Source: Micropterus salmoides (taxonomy: Eukaryota > Chordata > Actinopteri > Centrarchiformes > Centrarchidae). Taken from it: a stretch of DNA of 64,000 nt. Both the position numbers and the translations under genes were made by a program. Where the stretch lies: positions 22,731,695-22,795,694 of the forward strand of contig NW_024040374.1 of NCBI RefSeq assembly GCF_014851395.1. The letters are read 5' to 3'. A model generated the notes under the pieces. It saw only the letters and a program-made list of their open reading frames with translations. It was not told the DNA's origin and ran no database searches. Below are positions 1 through 13,700 of this stretch, piece by piece (within the stretch, counting starts at the first letter, position 1; each line of letters opens with the position of its first letter).

Positions 1-244
1 TCCACTCTGCTTTATTCCTCCATTCTAACACCCACCTCTCTAGTGCTTTCCCTCGACTGCCCTGTCGTTAGATCTTCAACGTTACTGATGTTGCTTTATC
101 ATTCATCCCTGTTTAACCTTCTTCATTTTCTTTCTCTATCTTCCTCCGACACCATCCGTCTCGCCCTATCACAGCTGCTCTGATGAAGGTTTGCACTTTG
201 CTGAACCAGAGTGATAGCAGATGGAGGGGTGACAATAAAATGCA

Positions 245-264
245 CAGAGAGAGAGAGAGAGAGA
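245..264. repeat. (GA)n microsatellite
   Basis: About ten uninterrupted GA dinucleotides, directly visible. Confidence 0.9.
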
Positions 265-1574
265 AAACAGACTGAGAGAACACATGGGAGATGACTCATC
301 CTGGGTGATTTAATTTGTTGTGTGTGTTTTTCTTTTTTTTTAACATGCAAGTTTTTGACCTGAGAAATGCATTTAGAGGAAACTGAACAGAAGGTCAGTG
401 TAGCTTTACACCACTACATAGGCAGGGAGGTGAGGCTGTAGACCTAGCATTACTCATTTTAGGCCTCACTTTCATCATTACCCTGAAGATAATATAATTA
501 TGGAAACTTACACATTTATGGCCTTGTTCCATCTAAAAGGGTTTGGTCATGATTTTGTCATCATGCTGATGGACAGCTATGCTTATGTCCTACAAAGCTC
601 GTACAGCTTGTACTATGTTTCTGAGGGATGGCTCCCCTGCCATTATACAGAGATTATCAGTGGGCTTTCCCAGGTTTGTGTGTATGTGTGCATCTAATTT
701 ATGTGTCATCTCAGGACACCTTTCATCATCAGTCACGACTCCTGGAGTGTGCCTCCTGGAAGTCCTGCAGCATCCCGCTAAGAGACAATGTAAAGGGGAA
801 AAGTCAAGGGGGGAGGAAATGCATGATGGTTCAGATGCAAATTGCTCTAAGTTTAGAGGACAGAGGTCTTTGTTGGGTAAATAACGGCATCAATGGGAAT
901 TCACACGGGGAATGACGCATCATTTCTGCTAAGAAATGCATGAAAGGAGAGGATCTTCAAAAGAAAAATGCTGCAATAACTCAAACAAAACAAAGCACGA
1001 TTTCAATACATAAGCATATCTCAAATGAAAAAACAGTGCGCCACAGTGTATGTGTTTATGTCTGAATGTATGAGTGTGTAGGTGGGTATGTGTGTAAGTG
1101 TTTGCCCAGAATATTTAGCATGGGCAGATTGGGGGAAGTGTTATTTTGACCTGGCTAGATACGCGTCAGCCACATTTTCTAGCTGAAGTTACTACAATCC
1201 TGAAATAATTAGTATAATCATATCATAGCTAGCCAAAAGCACGAGCGAGCATGAGTCATTACGAGATGTTTACAGTGTCTGACTGCGCTAAAATTTGCAT
1301 TTGTAGATTGCTGGAAGCATAAAGATAAGTATTGTGTTTCCTTCTGCATAAATCGATGATGGACATGAGGATCAGGTGCCGCAGTGGTGGGAGTGTCTGA
1401 TAAACATCCTCAGCTGGAAAATAGGAGATCGCCTTGTGCCTCCATATGGTACCATTCAAACTGCCCAGCATGAGCCCCTTCATGCTGCTCAATTCTTATC
1501 AAATCAGGATGGCATGATTCACTTAGTTTCACTTATCTCCTTGGGCAATAATTTAGGACTAGCTGTATGTACTG

Positions 1575-1578
<4 letters not shown>

Positions 1579-1672
<94 letters not shown>

Positions 1673-1674
1673 AG
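1579..1674. repeat. Compound (TG)26(AG)15 microsatellite
   Basis: About 26 TG units run straight into about 15 AG units, followed by an imperfect AGGG/AGAG tail. Apparent open frames across it (Cys/Val and Arg/Glu repeats) are artefacts of the repeat. Confidence 0.95.
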
Positions 1675-2234
1675 TCACATCAATACACCTCAACGCCTCC
1701 CGTAGCATCATTCTTTCAAATCAAGCTTAATCAGTTTAGCCGTCCGCTCATGTTCCTCATATCCGGTACGACAAGACAGACATTCTTTAGATAATCCCAA
1801 ACAGTGGCTCCTACATTTTGCCCTCATAACTCATTGTATCCCCCAGCAACCAAACTCCTGCAGAGATAACAAAAGATGAACATGGATCATATTTTCCTAA
1901 AGCCACAGGTGTTGGCGAGTTCATTTCTGTGTTATACTTCCTGTGAGTGTGTGTTCTTGTGAGCTAAAACGGTCCATCCCTGAGTCAGGTCTACTTATCT
2001 CTCATTTTAAGCTGTCGTGATCAGAAAAGAAGAAGGACTTTTATATAGATGGAGGAGAAGCCACCCACCCACACACACACAGATACATCAAAGCACATTA
2101 GGTACACAAGAAGAAGACACACATGAGCGAGGGCACACCCACATGCCCATAGGTTACATCATACGATGCCCCTCCCAGCAGTCTTTCATCCTTTCACCTA
2201 GTTATCCAGAATGGCCATGTATAACCTCTGCTTA

Positions 2235-2249
2235 CCCCCCCCCCCCCCC
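2235..2249. repeat. Poly-C run
   Basis: Fifteen consecutive C residues. Such homopolymers are prone to length errors in assemblies. Confidence 0.9.
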
Positions 2250-5200
2250 AGTTTGAAGGCCAGGAGCCATAAGAGTCACAAATTACGAGGCGTGTGTTGT
2301 CACATTTGATTCTTTTCTACTGAGGCAGGCTCCTCCGGGTACCGGAAGCCTAGCAGAATGGCTAACGCAATTTATAAGGCCGCTGGTCAGGACACGACAG
2401 ACTGATGACCTGTATGTGACATTACATTTAATAACAACAATGTATCAGCTGTCCTGTGCTTTAGGAGGAACAGCTGGTCTTTGGAGATAGATTTGGCCTA
2501 GCTGTGGCTATATATGAATCCATCTGTCTCTCTGACCCTGTATAGACCTGAACTGCATATCCAGATACATACATATTACACCTGAGACTGACTGCATTCA
2601 CACACAGTAGCATCACTGTCAAAGTCTGCCTCAGGTGACCCATTATGACTCATAATGAGAGGTTTCTTTTCTTCTCATATAAATTCCACTGTGCTTCTTT
2701 GCAGCTAGCAGATGGTGGTTCAACTTATACAAGAAAAACGTGACCTCATTTTCCTCTCTAGTGTACACCTTATGAACAGCCCAGGTGCCATAGCAACAAC
2801 GTTCCCACAGTTGTGTGACCAAACATAAAGAGCATGCTAGAAAAAGAGTTCATTATGCCACTTTATTGCCAAGAAAATAATACTTTGATATTATAGCTGA
2901 CCCAAAATAAGTCCATGTAGGCATCAGGTTTGGTTGGTTGGAATAATTTTTTATTCACTGTGCCTGTCTGGGTATGATTGATCGATCTGAGATGGATTTT
3001 AGTGCCAGGTCTCAACAGGGCCTTTGACTTGCCGCCTTCCCTTTACTCTAAATTTCCCCTTTTAATCCAATCTAAACCAGTCTAACACCCAGTTTTCCAG
3101 CACAGTGGTCATTGTCACTGTTAGCGCTATGTTAATCCACTGTTGCACCTCTCTTTTTCACCTGATAGTGACAAGTTTCACAGGAAGGGCTCATGCTCTG
3201 TCTGCAACACCACATACAAGTACAGTGACAAGGGTACAGTCCCTCACTGGCTTCCCTTTGAACCTTTGCACCCCTCCCTGTTTCTCTTTATAGTTACACC
3301 CACTGTCTTTACTAAAAACTCAAAAGTACAAGTAGGAAGTGAAGTGCGCGTATTAAACATCTGTTTCATTTTAACCACTGGGGATGAACACTTTGCAAAC
3401 AGGAGCCTGTCAGTTACCACGCCCACACTAACTGGACAAATGTTTTACATAGCATGAGCAAGGCACACAGTACAATAAATGTTGGAAAATGCTAACAAAT
3501 GTTAGAATACTAATACATTAATCACAAAGAGTCATGGATAATCTTCCATCTGGAGTTGTGTAGCTGAGTGGCATCATGGTGTGGAGAAACGAGACCTCAA
3601 CATGCAGCAATCATCATGAGTACTGACTGCGAAAATTGCTTTTTCATAACCATGGGATTCATGATAAAAAATTGGGAGCTCAAAGCATTCAAAATAATGG
3701 TGGAAGAATGGGTCTTGAATTTTTGGAACACAGAGTGATGCAGTATAGACCATAATAAAAGTGATAAATTAGAAAAGCAGCCGTAAGAAAGTGGTCTAAA
3801 CTATTATGGCGACATAAAAATAAGTGAAGTATACGTGGGGAAGGTAAAGAGGCAGCGGACAAGGGGAACAGAGGAGGAGAAAGTGAAACTGCATAATTAG
3901 AACCGCTGCCAACGGCCATACTGAGATACAAAGGCACAAGTCAGAGTAATAAAACCCTGCCATGAAGAGGACAATCTTCCTACAGCCCTCTCCGCTGTAT
4001 GTGGCTAAATTAATACGTTTCTCCCAGGCTGTAAACTCAGACCACAATGTTTTGCCGTGGCAGCATGAGACAGTATTTAATCACTGTCAGTGATCTGTCA
4101 GCATGTGGCTAATATTGGGAATTCATTGGGCCACTGAAATCATGCAGCTAGAAGTGACATGATGTTTGCTGTATTTCAGGTCAGTGTATACGCCCATGAG
4201 GCCTCTGTCTACAGTTTTTACACCCGTTTAGCTCCAGATGTCATGGCTGCTTAGTTACAGGACACAGGGAAAGGGGGGGATATCAGATGGACATTAAAAA
4301 TAAGAGCAGGACACAGAATATACATGAATTTACTGTTTACATACTGTAGGATATATTTGTCAACAATTGTAATCCTTACATATATATATAGATAGATATA
4401 GATATATAATTCTGCAAAATGGTCACATTATAAAAGGAGAAATGCTTGGTCCTGCAATTTTAAAATGTGCCATGTAGAAACATTTAATATCCTGCTGATC
4501 AGTCCAAAACCATGGCTTCTCCAGGGAAGAACATTTTGAGGATTTTATCATTGTTTTTAATAGAACCATAAAATGTATTAGCATTGCATTTTATCCCCAA
4601 TCTAACTGTTATCAGCAACTACATACCACAAGAATCAATTGGAGGGGATATATTCCGGTTATCCAAATGTATCTGCTGTCACATATGCTATCATGTGATA
4701 GACTCCACAATATAAGTAATCAACATACCTGCATAATGAAACTGCCCGTTTAAAAAAAAAGAGAATAATAATTTATGACACAAATGTCTTTATGACAAAA
4801 TATTAATATAATCAGTATTTCTAACATTAACAAGGGGTCACATGACTACTGTCATGTGAAAGAGTTACTTGTAGTGATGAACTCATAGGTAATCATCATC
4901 CGTTTCCCTCAGCTCTACAGGGTTGAAGTATCTCTCAGTTAGCTGTTTTGGTTTTACAGCCCACACCTTCACTGTTCTGGTTCACTCTCGCCGCTCTCAT
5001 CAGCATAGTCTTTGGCTGCAGCAAGCAGCTATTTTTTGCAAAAAAAGCTCTGCTAAACCCGTTGGATGCTACGTGCCCAGCATCAAACGACTCAGTAAAC
5101 ATAGAGTAGCATTTAGCTGCTAAAGAGACAAATCTTTCCCTAAGGAGTTGGTGTAGACCAAACCAGTGCTAACATAAGTTGGACTAACATGACATTACAA

Positions 5201-5926
5201 CTAACATGACTCCAAATAATTGCTAGTGTTGCTCTGTGATAAACGTGTTAAACTGGTGACAGTTTGCTAACAAATTCACCATATAAACTTAAAGACAGAT
5301 AATATTTGTTCCGCCGGCTCCAAGTGGCAAAAAACTTTTCTGTACACAAGTAGAGGTCCAAAAGAATTCTCTGGGGTGGCAAATCGGATTTCTTCAGAGA
5401 AGCTGTTGGGGAGTTATGAAGGTCTGACAGCAAGAGCATCGTCACTTTCATTCTTAGAGATTTAGACTTGGAAAGATCTGAAATAAACAACTTGAGAGAT
5501 GATCTTGTGATCAGCCATATCAGAAGCAGAGCTCAGCTCAGTTTAAACCAGGACACCAATGTCAGCAGCAAGAAAGAGATCACATCTACTGTACATGCAA
5601 GGTTGTTTTGTACTGAGGCAAAAATAGAGCACCAGGGGTGAGGTGGAGTTGTTATGAACCTGCAGGGCATGTGTGCTCCCTGTTCTCCCTCTCTGCATCT
5701 TATCCCCTGCCAGATTCTCCCTCAGCGGTGCAGCAGGGCAGGTTCAGATGTCAAATGAGGGACGCCCAGAAGGCCCACCAAGAGGTCATCTGTTGTTCTC
5801 CAGAAACCCACAACAACATATCAAAAATTGGCTTGTGAGGAGGATGAACAGTTTGGTGTGCAGCATGGGGGGATGCTCAAGATGAAAACTTGGCAGGGTA
5901 ATGTCATCTAACGTTTTTCAGCAGTG

Positions 5927-5942
5927 CCCCCCCCCCCCCCCC
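5927..5942. repeat. Poly-C run
   Basis: About sixteen consecutive C residues, similar to the tract near 2.2 kb. Confidence 0.9.
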
Positions 5943-6349
5943 TCAAGCTTGTTTGGTAGCAGTGGCAATATAAGGCCAGATAAGACTGTTTCACAAGAAA
6001 AAGGCAGGAGGGTCAGCCAAATGGAATTAGATACAGAACATGTTAAGCACATAAGCAGCTGAGAGCACATTACAGCCTCAAAGCCACACTGCCACTGTCT
6101 CTCAGCATCTCCCACCCTCATGGATTGGTCATAAGCCTTCACATCAAGCGAGGTTTTGTTTCTGACACAAATGCCCAACATCCTCGTACAAAAGCACCTG
6201 CATGCGTACACACATACACACAAACACAATGTGCAGGATGTGTATAATTGATGAGCACAGCAGTAGGGGGAACCATGAGAGGGACCAGAAAGCCAAAACT
6301 GGCATTCAACCGACCTTTCGCGGCTACGCTGGCATGTGTGTATGCATGC

Positions 6350-6384
6350 ATGCATATGTGCGTGTGCGTGTGCGTGTGCGTGGG
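6350..6384. repeat. Imperfect (GTGTGC)n repeat
   Basis: A short alternating purine-pyrimidine tract with GTGTGC periodicity. It produces His/Ala- and Val/Arg-rich spurious frames on both strands. Confidence 0.7.
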
Positions 6385-6503
6385 CACTTGTGTGGGTGTG
6401 TTTACGATGCCTGGGTGGCAGGTGGTGGTGAGAAATGTGTGAGAAGTGCGAAGAGACCAAGGCTGATGGTTCAGTATTCTTCAGAGACGGTTTGAATCAA
6501 AAC

Positions 6504-6558
6504 AATGATGATGATGTTGATGTTTGATGTTGTTGATGACGATGATGATGATGATGAG
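6504..6558. repeat. Imperfect (GAT)n repeat
   Basis: GAT/GTT trinucleotide repeat with interruptions, directly visible. Confidence 0.85.
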
Positions 6559-8304
6559 AGACTTGAAAATAAGGCTGAGGAGCAAGAGAGGCACACTCCA
6601 GTGAGTTGGCTCTAATGAGAGCAGAGCAGCTACGCGTTACGTTAAACCTGGACAAAAGAGGAGAGACTGAACTCTTGCTCAGCTTGAGACGATGAGGCTG
6701 ATGTGAGTCAATCACACCAACATGAAACTCTCCTTGCAGTCAAGGAGCCAGCCCATAGCATGGCATGGTGGTGTGTTATTGACACACAATCTCCTTACAC
6801 ATGTAAAAGCCTCACAACTTCAGAAATTTAAATTCCCACTGCTGCTCAAAATTTCGCCCCTTGGCGTCACCCCTCACTGACAGGAGTTTGTCTGTTAAAG
6901 GTCCATGTGTGCAGCTGTAACCTCAGGCTACCAACGGCTTTTGCACTGACAAGCTTAGCTGTACATGTGGCATTTCCCATACATTAGGAACAGAATGTCA
7001 CACAAGCTGTGCAGCCTGGGGAGCCTGGCAGGGTGTCGCATATGAGAATTGTTGGATTTTCTGTGAGCATGTGTGTGCATTTCTGTGTCAGTCTTGGGAC
7101 AAACACATGGTGCGTATGTGAGCGTGTAGATGCGCCATATACAGTCAATCTTCCTCACTTCCCTGTAAAATAATTAGGAGGCGAAAGAGCAACAGCAGCA
7201 GGGCAAGGAGATGCAGATTTGTGAGTCGCACGCTGCAGAGGTGTGATGTGGAGGAGGAGCCGTCATGCAGAGCCTGCTTCTGTCACTTCTGCACAAACAC
7301 CTTCATCAGTTCAGTTTTACTTCACAGGCTTTTTGTATCAGTAAAGCCAACTGGCAGCTATTAGAGTTTTGCCATTCGTTTTTTATTCATAGACTTCCAT
7401 AAATGTCACTACATAATACAAACATCTGCAGAGATGGAAACTTGCATGGACTAGGAGGCTCACCAAAGTGAACACCATGACAGCTTTTACTGCTGTCAAA
7501 GTTATTATATCGTCATTACATCCACTGATGCAATTCGTAATGCACTAATCTTTTCATACCTTGATTGCAGGTTGTATTATGGGACTAAAATAGGCCAGGT
7601 ATAACACAGCCCCACTAACAGAACCTTTATCTCCTGCCAACATTCACTTCTGGTCAAGGCAATTAGGCACAGTCTAAAGTGGCTGACCCTTTCAGTGCTA
7701 TCAAGAACAGCAGTATTTTTATTATTTTATTATTATATTATAATGCAAAACTAAATGGATGATCATTATTAAATCTCCTGTACGCTGGCTAATCTCATTA
7801 CCTCGTCCTTGAGTGTGCTGAGGAGGGAAATTAAATTGACAGAGGAACTATTTTTAACTGTTAGTCCTTCAAGAACTACCTCTTTCCTACTTCCCTGTGA
7901 AATGTAAGTTTGAGGTAGGATAGAATTTGTATACAAAGGCCACAAGGAAATTTAGACACACAACTTACAAATGACAGTTGATAAATCATCGAAGCACAGA
8001 GATAATTCTGCCTTTATCTACCAGCTGAATGACAATTAAGACCAAGTGTGGCAATAGGTAACAGACCTGGTTTGTTTAAGGCTTGTGGTGTTTATTCACA
8101 CAAACATGCCAGTTGAAATGAAACAGAAAAATGAGTCTACATCAAAAGGATCCTACATTTGGAACAGCTGACAAACCCAGCTGGATTATTACAGCTTGTG
8201 CCAAACGTGTGCAAAGCCAATGAAGAAGACACAGTAGCCAAAATGACTTAGATTGAACATTAAATTGGTCAAAACAAAGACACTTAAACAAGCAACACAG
8301 ATTA

Positions 8305-8500
8305 GGGATCGAACGATATGGGTTTTTTCGGGCCGACCCCGATAGCGATTATTAGTAACCAATTAGGCCGATATGTGGAACCGATATACATTTGCTGTAA
8401 AATTTTTAATCTTGGTGTCAAAATTTTGAATAACAAACTCCAACACAAAACTCTTTTGAAAATAACAAGATTAAAGTTAATTGTCATGTTTAATCTTTAA
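8305..8500. mobile_element. Truncated MITE-like repeat, GGGATCGAACGATATGGG end
   Basis: The left end resembles the terminal sequence of a common teleost non-autonomous DNA transposon whose copies contain repeated CCGATA motifs; those motifs occur again within the next 80 bases. I cannot find a matching inverted right end, so the copy is probably truncated and the right limit is approximate. Family naming is from memory. Confidence 0.45.
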
Positions 8501-8855
8501 AAAGAGATCCATCCCAGACATAGAACTATGATTGTCTTTACCGGCTGCCATTTATATTGTATTTGTTTTATATTGTTAGGATTTTATTGATAATATTTAT
8601 TGTTACTATTTATTGGTTCTGTTCTTTATCTATACTCTTACTGGTTTTTCATTACTAAATAATTACCTTTTAAAAATATGTTATTTAAAAAAGAATAAAT
8701 TCAGAACTGGTATCATATTTAATATTTTATTATAACTAACTGTTTTCAGAGCAGCAACAAAAGTAAAGTTTACAGCAGCAAAGTAACAATATAAAATCAA
8801 TAACTCACTGGAAACAAATGGAACACTATATTCCTGACATCAAAATACTGAGTAA

Positions 8856-9330
8856 GGGTTTGTGTCCACCAAAACGTTTTTTACCAGCCGAAAACACCAC
8901 CTGCTCTTCTGAAAATGCCTAGCTGTGAGTGCTAGGGTGCTTTGGAGGCTCAGCGTTTTTTTCGTCTGAGATGCTTTGGATGGTATGATACATAATATCC
9001 GTGGAGGTGATGTGCTGCAAGTAGGGTACTTAATTTTATTAAATGTAAAAATATCACCACAAGGTAGGGTAGGCCTACTTGCTCTGGCCCTTGCTCTGCA
9101 TGAAGAGAAGGCTGAAACATTTAGAGTGAGGGGACGGACTCGCCGCATGTGGGTTCACGAGATTTTGCGGTTCAAGAGCTGAGATGGCTCGGTGTGGTGT
9201 TTGTACTGCACTGTGATTGGACGGCTGGGTAAGAAGTGACATTGACGAGCGCTGCGTTTCGCCCCAAGTTGAACATTTTTCAATTCTCGGTGACTAGAAA
9301 AAAGCACTCAGCGCTTGTCTCTTAACAAGC
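8856..9330. mobile_element. MITE-like repeat
   Basis: It begins with a motif like GTGTCCACCAAAACG and contains CTTCTGAAAATGCC, both typical of an abundant fish MITE that I recognise only by pattern. The right part has a CAAGTTGAACATTTTTCAA motif and ends near an AAAGCACTCAGCGCTTG segment. No clean target-site duplication was found; limits are approximate. Confidence 0.4.
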
Positions 9331-9636
9331 AGCTGGGTTTGCAAGGAGTTGCTAAATTTTAAGATATGTAGTATCTCAGCTAAACAGGCTACAGCCAGAA
9401 AGATTTAGCTTGTTTATAACTAGCTATAATCCGAGCTAGCACATGTGCTTGTGTAAAATGAATACACAGCTGTGGTGGATGAGACAGAGCAGATTAAATA
9501 TCGCTTGGTGTATGTTCCTGCTTGTTGTACTGATGCAGTATCAGCCTTTTACTAGTACTTTTTACTTTTTCTGCTGTTTTTGCTGCACTTACTTACAGTA
9601 ACGGGCGTAGTTATGGTCAGCTTCTGTAATCCACAG

Positions 9637-10736
9637 TAGTGTTGTGTCATTCAAAGAACGTTTTGTTCATTTGACCTAATCTTGTATGTGAGGAGGAACG
9701 GGTTGTCTCAGTGAGTAATTTGTTCATTTTCACGCATGCGTGAATAGTCTAGGACTCTTACGTTCACATGTTACACAGCAGGTGCATGGGCTCCGTCAGC
9801 ACAGGAAACAGAATTGATTAGTTCACGACTCTCAACTGTGGTTCACCGCTCACATGGGTCCTCCTCGGAGTCTGTCTTCACTCGGCAGGCTGACTTACTG
9901 CCAACACCGGGGAATGAGAGGCAGGTCGGCAGTCAGGTAACAGTCACTGGACTGACATATTTCTAATATCTATTTTGATAATTTTGTGACATTTAATAAA
10001 GCATAATGTTATTACAGCCCAGTTATGTAACTTTAGTCCTGCTAGTGTTTACAGCCAACAGCTGATGAGAGTTGTTCTGGGTCCACTTCAGAGCCCTGAC
10101 AGGGTTCTACCGGGAGCTGAATTACCACAGAGGTCGTCTCCTCTCCAAAACAAACGGACCCGGACATTAAACCATTAAAACACAGCCACATAGCAACGTT
10201 AGCGTTAGCCCTGTTTTATTCATCTGTGTATGTGTCAAGCGTATTACGTCAATATATTCCCTGTAAATCTGATGTTAATATATAGATTTTACTCATGGAT
10301 AGGCGTTAGATATAGTGATAGTAATTATAATTATATATATAGGGCTGGTCTGTTAGTATACTCAGGAAAGATTGTGAAAATGGACGGATTTAGCTGGAGT
10401 AGTGGCTTAATCGAATATTGACAACATATTTCTGTGGTTTTTACATGGTTTGTATTTGGTTGTGGCTCCATGGGGTTTTATAGAACCATGATAGAGAAAG
10501 ATCGAGAGGTGAATTTGTGCATTATACTTTGTCAATTAGAGCAAGCCAGGCAGCCTTCTGTGGTTGAGAACTGCGCTGTTTGTTTGTTTTTTTTAAATCG
10601 CCCACTACAGGGCTGCAGCGCCGCAATTACCAGGCTAGTCAAAATGAACGAAATGACACAAAAAAACATTAGTTCTTTTTAATGAATGAGATTTGGTGAC
10701 TGGAGTCTTTCAAAAGAGTGACTTTTCCCATCACTA
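9637..10736. mobile_element. hAT-like non-autonomous DNA transposon with TSD
   Basis: A 1.1-kb segment starts TAGTGTTGTG and ends CCCATCACTA, whose reverse complement is TAGTGATGGG, so the termini are imperfect inverted repeats of the type seen in fish hAT elements. It is flanked by ATCCACAG on the left and ATCTACAG on the right, an 8-bp target duplication matching at 7 of 8 positions. No transposase domain is visible inside, so it is non-autonomous or decayed. The 8-bp duplication is characteristic of the hAT superfamily. Confidence 0.75.
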
Positions 10737-10744
10737 ATCTACAG

Positions 10745-13700
10745 TGATCTCTGCTTACTTTGCTCTGTGTGTGTATTTGCGTAGCTCTGCTGAGACGGGA
10801 AGGGAGGCGCTGCAGCATTAGATTTTGGTTAGTGTGGCCATTTGCCCAGCTCTAACTCCCTTGGAAGTGTGCTAGAGTGCTGCATTTTATACAGACTCAC
10901 AGCTTTGTGTCAACTTGGTCTCACAGCATGGATGCATCTTTGACTTTGCTCTCTTTAAGTCACTAGAGCCTGTTAGAGGATTTGAAATAGAAAGAAAGTC
11001 ACATGTTGTAACTCCAGTTCTCTGAGCAAAGGCCCAGACTTTGAATGTTGCGCTCTTCAAAATACTGACTTAACGGACAAACTATATATAGAAAGTGCTG
11101 TAGAGCTTGTCTTGAACAGCATGAAGCAAATTAAACATAAATTTTACTGGGCTCTGCTTGCCTGCCATCTCATAAGACTATTATTATGAGTGTGTCTCCA
11201 TCCACCTGTTTTTATGCATAATTTTAATTTGCAAATAAAAAAACAGAGTGAAAAAGCAGAAGAATTGGAAAACGTTGAAAGTTGAAATATCACAAACTTT
11301 CTCATTCCTCTTATCCCTTCATCTTTATTTGCTTCTTGGCTGTGTTACATAAAAAGCATCTTGAGAAATTATTTTTGACAAATTTAGTCCCACCCCCTCC
11401 ATTTGTCTCTTCCAACTATGGCAGACCTTTGGGCTTTATATTTAATAATTACAATGAGCTGACAGAACCCCCCTAAAAAAACGATAGAAACTCATGTGCC
11501 TCCCCTTCTGTCTGCCTAGCTATCACTACAGCAGTGATCGCATAACGCAAACAGCAATTCGATTTTAAAAAAATCTGTCCGTCTTTAAATGCCTGCATTC
11601 TCAATTTCTCTCACACCCATTCCTCTTCCCTCGACACAGCTCACTCTGTGTAAACATTTAGTTGATTGTCTGTTGATTCCTCTGTCTGGCTCTCCAGGTG
11701 GCTGTCTTTCTCACTGCATGTCTCTCTCAGCATCACCATTAACCTGCTGGCTCACAGGCCGCCAGAGAGTCTGTCCATAATAGTATCCAGGAGGCAAGAA
11801 TTCCCCTGCACCTCCACTGATTGCCTCACCAGAAAAAGACTGAAAAAAGATCTCATTACATCTCATTAGAGGCATTGTTAGTTGTTAGGCAAAGAAGGCA
11901 AGATGTTTATGCCATGTTTTCAGGTGAATAAAATAATGATCAAATATTATCTCATTACAAACAATATCATCTTACTTCTTATGCTTTAAAAACAGTGTTT
12001 GGGGTGAGTTTTAGAGCTGCTGTGAATGATAAGCAGCCAGAAGTTTCTGTTTTATGATATACTACTAATTTACCTTATATAATCTACAAACAAGCAAAGC
12101 TCCCATGGAGCTAATTAAATGAGTCCACTCTGGGTATTATTTTGACTTTCAAAAGCCAACTTTAATTTCTCTTTATATAATCCATCAGGGATGGGAGAAT
12201 GGGGAGGGTATGGTAAACAACAACAACAATAACAACAACAGAGAGCTATATAAAAGACAAGACAAGTCATTTACATAATCAGAATTCAGCGACTGTTCCT
12301 CCGATGGGAAACAAAAACAGAACCACAATCAGGACTCAGCGGAGCAACACGGTGAACCCAATTACTGAAAATTGGGAAAGCCTTCCTGGCTGCAGGCAGT
12401 GGCACAGACTCACATATACACACACACACACGAAGCCATGCACAGTTGGAGACACAATACCTGACAAAAACAGAAGGTTCCTTTCTTAAATTCACAGGGA
12501 CACAAATGCATTACACATCAGCAACTGAGAATTTATATAACGGGTCGACCTCATGCACAGTCGGCCTCTTCTGTCGCTCCCTCTCTTTCTGCCAATTTAA
12601 TTTCATGCACTGTACTGGAAGTGCTGAACAGAAAGAAAGCAACTGCATCCCATGATGGAAATCTGGTCAATAATCCAGCAGATTCAACGTTGGTGCTGCA
12701 TCCCTGCAAAGGTCTTTAACAAACAGACCACCTTTGCATGTCTCGATCAGCCAGGCTACATCCCTCACTGGGGTGTTGCTGGGGTTGGTTTCTATGGCAA
12801 CTGGCACGAAACCGATGTGAGGGACAAGTGGTAATAGCTGACTGAGAAACCATGCCCCCTCTGGATCTTATTATCAGTTTACTGGTCCTCACCCACTCTC
12901 TTTTCTTCTTCCTGTCCTCACCACTCCTCTCACCTTGTGTCCTCTCTCTGTTTTTGTCTATCTGCAGCTTTCTCCGTCTCCCCCACATTGATTCTCCAGT
13001 AGAGACGACATAAGGCATGTTGCTAGTGGGCATCGCTCCCATTCTGTCACCATGAGAACACTTTTCTTTCTATTCGCATTCCTCAGAATAGCCCTGACCC
13101 CTGTCAGCAAGTCGCCCACAGGGATCAGAGGAAAAAACGCTGAAGGGGATGAAAGAGTGCCGTTTGAGAAAAAATGATGTATATTGTTGAAGAACAGATT
13201 GCACTGCATTAAAATGATAAGTGGAATTTAAAGAAAAAAGTATCAGACTCCACTGGAGATGCAGTGAAAGAGCATCTCAGACTAGTCTGAAGGGACACAA
13301 ACAGGGAGAGAATTTTTTTTTTAAAAAGCCGGCAGAAACAGGTAAACAGGCTGAAACGCTTGGGCTTGGGTGGCTCCATAGATGATGTCAATGGACTGCT
13401 ATCATCTGAAAGGCAAGGGTCACGTGACCAATACACCAATAGACCATTGACCAACAGTCTAGTGGGCCAGATTCTTGTGTGTGGGGCTAACATTTCATTA
13501 TATGTAATTTTTCAGCAGAACGCAGATCACTGTATTCTTTAAAGCCAGATGCATGCCAATAGTGAAGATGTGGTGTTTACAAAATGACGCCTTACCAATT
13601 TCAGAAGTGCACTGGAGAGGGACAGGAGAGAGGAGTAAGATTTTACCATTCACATACACTTTTTTTTACTGTACTCAGAGGCCAAACAGGCTAATCTGCG

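Larger units (their letters stand above)
1..8300. other. Intergenic stretch without recognisable gene
   Basis: I see no exon that I can tie to a protein family here. Open frames are short, often built from microsatellites, and lack paired splice sites with conserved protein content. The stretch holds several simple repeats (listed separately) and otherwise single-copy-looking AT-rich DNA. It lies downstream of gatad2a, where human has TSSK6 and NDUFA13; neither was recognised. Confidence 0.6.

Noticed and set aside
3105..3457. Plus-strand frame with CSVCNTTYKYSDKG, finger-like cysteines
   Set aside because: Only two cysteines and no paired residues or splice sites; chance.
5918..6460. 180-residue minus-strand frame rich in His/Ala/Cys
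   Set aside because: Produced by CA/TG-type low-complexity DNA and a poly-C run; no domain and no codon-level signal of coding.
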